Part shown: positions 59,238 through 64,000 of the stretch, piece by piece
Layout: every line of letters begins with the position of its first letter
Position numbering within the stretch: position 1 is the stretch's first letter
Source: Collinsella aerofaciens ATCC 25986
GTDB lineage: Bacteria; Actinomycetota; Coriobacteriia; Coriobacteriales; Coriobacteriaceae
Direction of reading: 5' to 3'
Assembly: GCF_010509075.1 (NCBI RefSeq)
Contig: NZ_CP048433.1
Span: 2,356,001-2,420,000, forward strand
Length of the DNA: 64,000 nt
The notes under the pieces: generated by a model
Seen by the model: only the letters and a program-made list of their open reading frames with translations
Databases searched by the model: none
What the model was told of the DNA's origin: nothing
Translations under genes and position numbers: made by a program

Positions 59238-59954
59238 ATGAATGTAGAAACTGCGCAGCGGCTCGCCGACCTTCGTCGCAGCAAGGGTTTTAGCCAAGAA
59301 GGGCTGGCGCGAAAGCTGGGACTGTCGCGCCAGGCGGTCAGTAAATGGGAGCGCGCGGAGAGCTCGCCCGATACCGAGAACCTGATCTCGCTCGCCAAGC
59401 TCTATGGTGTGAGTCTGGACGAGCTGCTCAATCCGAGCGATGAGATTGAGGACGATATCGAGTTTGAGAACGAGGACCGCGCTCGTCAGCGCGAGGCCGA
59501 GGCGGCAGAGCGCGCACGCACCCATGAGGCGGCGGCACGAGCTACCGAGGCGGCAACACAGGCGAGTGACGCCGCCGCCAAGGCGGCGCAAGCGGCAAGC
59601 TGGAGTGCACAGGCCGCCAATGCCGCTACGGCGCAGGCGACGAGTGGCACCGCGGTTGGCTCGACTCCGGTGAAGGGTCCGTTCCAGTCGTTCCCGTATT
59701 GGGCCGTGTGCTGGCTACTGTTCTTTTTGCTGATGTTCCTGTTTGGTGCCGGCCCCTTTGCCGCGCTGATCTTCTTTACGATTCCCATCTATCACTGGGT
59801 AGCGCGTGCGCTCGATGGCGATTGGGCGCGCGGGGATATTCAGGTTGGTCCGGCATCGGCGGTCGCTAGGGCTCAGAATGTTTCCGCTCCGGTTGATACT
59901 GACGTGGCTACCGCGACTACCGCTGAGCCGATTGCCAAAGAGGGTGGTGAATGA
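59238..59954 (+). CDS. XRE-type regulator with C-terminal membrane segments
   Basis: The 238-residue protein has a helix-turn-helix at residues 5-60 (LRRSKGFSQEGLARKLGLSR, VSLDELLNPSDE). A long Ala/Glu/Arg-rich helical linker follows at 75-140, then two hydrophobic segments at about 152-190 (YWAVCWLLFFLLMFLFGAGP, AALIFFTIPIYHWVA) and a disordered tail. It is probably a membrane-tethered transcription factor. The ATG follows AGGAGGAACC. The stop overlaps the next start, so the two are coupled. Confidence 0.85.
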   Translation: MNVETAQRLADLRRSKGFSQEGLARKLGLSRQAVSKWERAESSPDTENLISLAKLYGVSLDELLNPSDEIEDDIEFENEDRARQREAEAAERARTHEAAARATEAATQASDAAAKAAQAASWSAQAANAATAQATSGTAVGSTPVKGPFQSFPYWAVCWLLFFLLMFLFGAGPFAALIFFTIPIYHWVARALDGDWARGDIQVGPASAVARAQNVSAPVDTDVATATTAEPIAKEGGE

Positions 59955-60850
59955 TGAAGCTTTCGCATGAATCCAAGCTGCGCCTGGGCGTCGGCATCGG
60001 AGCGTTTGTGCTCATCATCGGACTTGTCTTTGGCATTTCGCGGACTTTGATTCATTTTGATGGCCCGTGGGACCTCGACGATGTTGTATCCGGCTTGTCT
60101 GGTATGGACGATGCGGTTGACGAGGACGATCTTTTGGATGGCGGTAACTATTCCGCTCGGCCTCAGCAGCTTTCGAGCACGACTTTTGATGCCGATGAGT
60201 TCCGCTACCTCGATTTCGATATCAATGCGGCTTCGGTGGACGTCAAGGTTGTTGATGGCAACAAGGCTCGTGTTATCGAGCGGGGGCGCGTTGCCAAGGG
60301 TATGGATGCCTCCAAGGCCGCGACGCAAAACATCGCATCCGTCGAGGACTCGACGCTCAAGGTTTCCCAGTTTGGAAGTGATGACGATAAGGCAATCGAT
60401 CGCTCAGTTACGGTCGAGCTGCCGCGCCGTGTTGCCGAACATCTGAAGGGAGTCAACGCGCACGTGGGCTCGGGTGATCTGCAGATCGTCGGTGTCATCT
60501 GTGACGGTTTCGACCTTTTCCTGGGTGCGGGAGATGTAGAGTTTACGGGCAGCGTGACTGATGCGCTCAGCGCTGAGGTCGGTTCGGGCGATGTGACGTT
60601 CGAGCTTTACCAGGCCCCCGCGAAATCGATGGACGTGAGTGTGGACTCGGGCGATGTGGAGATGACGGTTCCGAACTCTACGGGCTTTAAGGCGAGCCTC
60701 ACCTTGGGCAGCGGCGACTTCGAGAGCGATTTCCTTCCGCTTGGCTACGACGGCGAGACCATTTTGAATCTTGAATTCGATAACGGTGACAAGTCTGCCA
60801 CGTATCGTTTTGAGGTCGGTTCGGGCGACATGTCGTTTGATTCGGAGTAG
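59951..60850 (+). CDS. DUF4097-type membrane-anchored beta-strand protein
   Basis: The 299-residue product has one membrane helix at residues 10-30, then an Asp/Gly-rich linker and a beta-solenoid-like domain. The domain holds six repeats built on GSGD: GSGDLQI, GAGDVEF, GSGDVTF, DSGDVEM, GSGDFES and GSGDMSF. This is the DUF4097 pattern. It probably sits outside the membrane. Coupling to the membrane-bound XRE regulator suggests a sensor-regulator pair for envelope conditions, which is inference. Confidence 0.8.
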   Translation: MMKLSHESKLRLGVGIGAFVLIIGLVFGISRTLIHFDGPWDLDDVVSGLSGMDDAVDEDDLLDGGNYSARPQQLSSTTFDADEFRYLDFDINAASVDVKVVDGNKARVIERGRVAKGMDASKAATQNIASVEDSTLKVSQFGSDDDKAIDRSVTVELPRRVAEHLKGVNAHVGSGDLQIVGVICDGFDLFLGAGDVEFTGSVTDALSAEVGSGDVTFELYQAPAKSMDVSVDSGDVEMTVPNSTGFKASLTLGSGDFESDFLPLGYDGETILNLEFDNGDKSATYRFEVGSGDMSFDSE

Positions 60851-60897
60851 TGAGGCAGACGAAAGCCTAGGCGAAGATATAGACGCGCTGTTTGATG

Positions 60898-60935
60898 AAG
60901 GCGCCGAAGCCGAGATCGGCTCCGGCGCCTTTGCC
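60898..60935 (+). terminator. Terminator after the DUF4097 gene
   Basis: AAGGCGCCGAAGCCGA (60898-60913) pairs with TCGGCTCCGGCGCCTT (60916-60931) with one mismatch. It ends just ahead of the Elp3 gene. Confidence 0.7.
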
Positions 60936-60949
60936 TTTACAATGGGGAC

Positions 60950-62857
60950 ATGGAACAGATTATCTTGAACATACTCGAGGCCCTGCGTCGCGGCGAGACC
61001 GTGGACGACAAAGCGCTCGTCAAACTGATACATGCTGAGGCGCGCCGTGAGGGTGCCGACAAACGCGATTTGGCCAAGCGCCGTCTGCTGCCGTTCTACC
61101 AGCGGGTAAAACGTGAGGAGCCGGCTCGTTGGGCTGGGTGGAATGTCGATTCCGATCTGGAACGTCAACTGCTGCAGGTGCTGCGTATGAAGCCGCGCCG
61201 AACGGCCTCGGGCGTGGCGACCATTACCGTCATCACCAAGCCGTGGCCGTGCTCGGGCGATTGTCTGTTTTGTCCCAACGATCTGCGCATGCCCAAAAGC
61301 TATCTGCACCCTGAGCCGGCATGCGCCCGTGCGGAGCAAAACTGCTTCGACCCGTATCTGCAGGTGAGCGCTCGCCTGACCGCGCTTTCGCAGATGGGTC
61401 ATGCGACCGACAAGATAGAGCTCATTGTGCTCGGTGGCACCTGGAGCGACTATCCGGAAGGCTATCAGACGTGGTTTATGTCGGAGCTCTTCCGCGCGCT
61501 CAATGACGATGCCGTGGCTGGTGTGGCGGCTAACCCCATGTTGGCGCGTCCGGGCATCAGCCGTGTCGAGGCAGGGCGTCTACTCGATGACGCTCCTGCC
61601 GATGCCTTGCCGCCGGTGGTAACAGAGCGCCGTGAGAGCTATCGGGCTGCCGGCATTGCGACAGACGAGGCCGAGCTCGCTGCCGGCGTTGCCGACGAAC
61701 AGGAGCGCGTGGATGCTGCCGTGGGTGGCTATAACCGCGCGGTGCGTCGTCTGTACGGTCCCGGTACGCCGTGGGGCGAGGTTGCCGAGTGGCAGACCGC
61801 CACGATGGAGGAGCTTGAACGTCAGCAGCGCATCAACGAGACGGCGAAGCATCGCGTGGTGGGCCTCGTTATCGAGACGCGCCCCGATGCCGTGACGCCA
61901 CAGGCGCTTACGCTTATCCGCCGCCTGGGTTGCACCAAGATTCAGATGGGCATCCAGAGCCTCAACCAGCACCTGCTCGATATCAACGAGCGTCGCGTTT
62001 CGGTGGCGCAGATCGAGCGGGCGTTTTCGCTTGCACGCCTGTTTGGCTTTAAGATCCACGCGCATTTTATGCTCAACTTGCTGGGCGCCACGCCCGAAGG
62101 GGACAAGCGCGATTACGAGTGCTTTATGACCGAGAGCGCCTTTATGCCCGACGAGGTCAAGGTCTACCCGTGTGCGCTCATCGAGGGCTCGCGTCTGGTG
62201 GGCTGCTATGAGCGCGGCGAGTGGCGTCCCTATACCGAGGAAGAGCTGCTCGATGTGCTGGCCGACGACATCGTGGTGACGCCGGCGTTCTGCCGCATCA
62301 GTCGCATGATCCGCGATTTTAGTTCCGATGACATCATGGTGGGCAACAAGAAGCCCAACCTGCGTCAGCTCGTCGAGAATCGCTTGGCGGCTCGTGGAGA
62401 AGGCGCAGTGGTGCGCGAGATTCGCTATCGCGAGATCAGCACGGCGGGTGCCGACTTGGATGAGCTATCTCTTGATGAGGAAGTGGCGTACGAGACGCCG
62501 GTGACTTACGAGCGCTTTTTGCAGTGGGTGACGCCGCAGGGCAAGATCGCGGGCTTTTTGCGGTTGTCGCTGCCCGATCGCGCTTTTGTTGCCGCGCGTG
62601 CGGGTGAGTTGCCGACGACGCCGGACGAGGCGATGATTCGCGAGGTGCACGTGTATGGCATGGCGGCACGCGTGGGCGACCAGGGCCAGGCGACGCAGCA
62701 TCACGGGTTGGGGCGTTTGCTCGTGGAGCGTGCGTGCGAGATTGCCCGGGATGCGGGTTATGCACGTATCAACGTGATAAGCGCGATTGGCACACGCGAG
62801 TACTATCGCCATCTTGGATTTTATGACCATGGCCTTTATCTGCAAAAGGAGCTCTAG
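60950..62857 (+). CDS. Elp3-type radical SAM/acetyltransferase tRNA modification enzyme
   Basis: The 635-residue protein combines a radical SAM domain with a C-terminal GNAT domain. The [4Fe-4S]-binding Cys are at 101, 105 and 108 (PCSGDCLFCPN). Further Elp3 blocks are LGGTWSDYPEGYQTWF, IETRPDAVTPQAL, GCTKIQMGIQSLN and KIHAHFMLNLLGATPEGD. The C-terminus has REVHVYGMAA and HHGLGRLLVERACEIARDAG. It should form cm5U-type modifications on wobble uridine of tRNA. The start ATG at 60950 has a GGGG site. Confidence 0.92.
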   Translation: MEQIILNILEALRRGETVDDKALVKLIHAEARREGADKRDLAKRRLLPFYQRVKREEPARWAGWNVDSDLERQLLQVLRMKPRRTASGVATITVITKPWPCSGDCLFCPNDLRMPKSYLHPEPACARAEQNCFDPYLQVSARLTALSQMGHATDKIELIVLGGTWSDYPEGYQTWFMSELFRALNDDAVAGVAANPMLARPGISRVEAGRLLDDAPADALPPVVTERRESYRAAGIATDEAELAAGVADEQERVDAAVGGYNRAVRRLYGPGTPWGEVAEWQTATMEELERQQRINETAKHRVVGLVIETRPDAVTPQALTLIRRLGCTKIQMGIQSLNQHLLDINERRVSVAQIERAFSLARLFGFKIHAHFMLNLLGATPEGDKRDYECFMTESAFMPDEVKVYPCALIEGSRLVGCYERGEWRPYTEEELLDVLADDIVVTPAFCRISRMIRDFSSDDIMVGNKKPNLRQLVENRLAARGEGAVVREIRYREISTAGADLDELSLDEEVAYETPVTYERFLQWVTPQGKIAGFLRLSLPDRAFVAARAGELPTTPDEAMIREVHVYGMAARVGDQGQATQHHGLGRLLVERACEIARDAGYARINVISAIGTREYYRHLGFYDHGLYLQKEL

Positions 62858-63736
62858 ATGAACAAGCCGAGTGTTTCTGCCGGCGTCGTTGCCGGCGTTG
62901 CCCTGGGAGCCGCGGCGCTTGGCGCAGCCGCCGTCGCTGTTCGCGCTGCCTGTTTGCAGGTCGCGCGTACCCGCAACGGGCTGGCGCGTGTGAAGCGTGT
63001 GCACGACGAGAGCGGTGACGAGGTCCGCGTGCTCGTGCAGGGCGGCGTCTACCAAAGCGCAAGCTACGTTGGCGAGCGTTGGGCAGAGCCCGTCTTTGCG
63101 TACTATCGTGCGTTTGACGACGTGTTTGAGTCCGAGGATGCGATGCGCGATGCTTATGGTCACGGCATCAACCGCATGCTTGTGCTGGGTGGCGGCGGGT
63201 TTGCCTATCCCAAGTTCGCGCTGATGTCGCACGAGGGCTTGCGCATGGACGTCATCGAGTATGACGGAGAGATTACGCGCCTGGCGCGCCGCTGGTTCTA
63301 CCTAGACGAGCTGGAGCGCGCGGTGGGCGATCGCCTGCGGGTGATTACCGCCGAGGCGCGTTCGTACCTGGGCGTGACGAGCGTGGGCCATCGCCGTTAC
63401 GACGTGGTCGTGAGCGATTGCTTTGGCGGTGCCGAGCCCGTACGCGAGCTGGCGACGGTTGAAGCGTTGCGTTTGGTGCGGGGCAGCCTAAATGTCGGTG
63501 GCGTCTACGTTGCCAATATCGTGAGCGCAAGCGAGGGGAGCGATGTGACGTTCCTGCGCGATTGCGCTGCCACGGCACTCGAGGTATTCGCCCACGTCTG
63601 GGTGGTCCCCTGTGGCGATGCGGAGTTCGGCGGCGAGGAAAACTACCTGCTCATCGCCAGCGACGGCAACTACGCCTTTGCCGAAGCCGTGCCCTTCGAC
63701 ACCGACTTCCTCGGCACCGTCCTTCACGACAAATAG
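62858..63736 (+). CDS. Spermidine synthase-like methyltransferase-fold protein
   Basis: The 292-residue protein starts with a hydrophobic Ala/Val/Gly-rich segment (residues 8-30) that may anchor it to the membrane. The rest resembles spermidine synthases: MLVLGGGGFAYPKFAL, MDVIEYDGEITRLARRWFYL and VVVSDCFGGAEPVREL. It may be a polyamine aminopropyltransferase or a related methyltransferase-like enzyme. The ATG follows AAGGAGCTCTAG directly after the Elp3 stop, so the genes are coupled. Confidence 0.78.
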   Translation: MNKPSVSAGVVAGVALGAAALGAAAVAVRAACLQVARTRNGLARVKRVHDESGDEVRVLVQGGVYQSASYVGERWAEPVFAYYRAFDDVFESEDAMRDAYGHGINRMLVLGGGGFAYPKFALMSHEGLRMDVIEYDGEITRLARRWFYLDELERAVGDRLRVITAEARSYLGVTSVGHRRYDVVVSDCFGGAEPVRELATVEALRLVRGSLNVGGVYVANIVSASEGSDVTFLRDCAATALEVFAHVWVVPCGDAEFGGEENYLLIASDGNYAFAEAVPFDTDFLGTVLHDK

Positions 63737-63762
63737 GTCTCCCCGTCCCAAAAAGACTGGTC

Positions 63763-64000
63763 TTAGGCGTGGTCGCGCCAGCCGAGAACGCGCTGCTTCA
63801 TGCCCTCTATGTCGAGCACGCCTTCGGCAAAGCCCTTGCGCACGAGCTCTTCTGGAACGAATTCGTCGTACCGATCAAAGTAAGGCACCTCGCCGGGATA
63901 GACGAGGTCGATGGGGTCGAAGTCTTTCTCGGCTTCGGCGGCGAGCACTTCAAAGAACGTCTCCTCGTCGGTCTTCATTTTAAACTGCATAAAGTACGGG
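63763..64000 (-). CDS. C-terminal part of a gene running off the window
   Basis: The frame is open to the window edge (PYFMQFKMK...) and ends at 63763 with 79 visible residues. They are acidic and aromatic, with DLVYPGEVPYFDRYDEFVPE and a final KQRVLGWRDHA. The apparent ATG at 63990 is probably internal. No family could be named with confidence. Confidence 0.5.
   Translation of the reverse strand, partial: PYFMQFKMKTDEETFFEVLAAEAEKDFDPIDLVYPGEVPYFDRYDEFVPEELVRKGFAEGVLDIEGMKQRVLGWRDHA

Noticed and set aside
1-64000. tRNA or rRNA genes
   Set aside because: No cloverleaf with the GGTTC-A-AAT/CC arm or rRNA stretch was recognised while reading the intergenic regions. A tRNAscan run would settle this.

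Overview
The window is about 60% G+C and gene-dense. Most genes have short spacers, clear GGAGG-type ribosome binding sites and strong hairpin terminators. The gene set includes a bile salt hydrolase, a TPP-controlled thiM/thiE operon, PdxST with a MocR-type PdxR, a reverse-type rubrerythrin, an Elp3-type tRNA enzyme, and several small families common in Coriobacteriia. Together these suggest a gut actinobacterium of the Coriobacteriia, most likely a Collinsella. That is an inference from content and style; no rRNA gene is present to confirm it.

Layout. 0-3.3 kb: a zinc-ribbon protein, an acetyltransferase and a Tet(M)-like translation GTPase. 3.4-8.2 kb: two paralogous AAA ATPases flank a short UvrA (UvrA2 type), each ATPase preceded by iteron-like repeats phased with the DNA helix. 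8.4-12 kb: an AT-richer island with a serine recombinase, a lipoprotein, a DUF4230 membrane protein and an unrecognised protein. 12-17 kb: TrmL, a CobW/COG0523 GTPase, an Fe-S flavoprotein with an ArsC-fold protein, a GGDEF protein and the remnant of an EAL gene. 17-22.3 kb: a patatin phospholipase, a tandem hairpin array, the thiamin salvage operon with its riboswitch, a HAD phosphatase and a LysR regulator. 22.5-36 kb: a MetE-like methyltransferase, esterase, purine permease, two peptide-deformylase homologues, bile salt hydrolase, Kup, an EamA exporter, a second LysR, an XRE-aminotransferase fusion and an MFS exporter. 36-41 kb: an RGG-tailed winged-helix protein, then an IS110/IS1111-type element interrupted by a complete IS21-type element. 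41-50.7 kb: PdxST/PdxR, an orphan AbiEi/DUF559-like protein between two copies of a 122-bp repeat, rubrerythrin, an alcohol/aldehyde dehydrogenase pair, a possible type I toxin, and HIRAN and phosphoesterase genes. 50.7-64 kb: an IS3-type element, a DUF2130 coiled-coil protein, a DUF3516-type helicase, TrmB, a methyltransferase, an XRE-membrane/DUF4097 pair, Elp3, a spermidine-synthase-like protein and a truncated last gene.

Functional links. thiM, an MTH1187-type thiamin-binding protein and thiE form one riboswitch-controlled operon. pdxS-pdxT and pdxR are divergent around a repeated operator. The alcohol and aldehyde dehydrogenases are adjacent and probably co-transcribed. The first AAA ATPase and UvrA2 overlap and are probably translationally coupled.

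The most unusual content is non-coding or repetitive. There are three copies of a 122-123 bp long-hairpin element with compensatory arm changes, two of which supply the last codons and stop of unrelated genes and bracket the AbiEi/DUF559-like gene. There is a four-unit hairpin array of 61-62 bp period, a dispersed palindrome family (one copy split by the IS3), and nested insertion sequences whose target duplication can be read exactly. The XRE-aminotransferase fusion retains an internal ribosome binding site and start codon.
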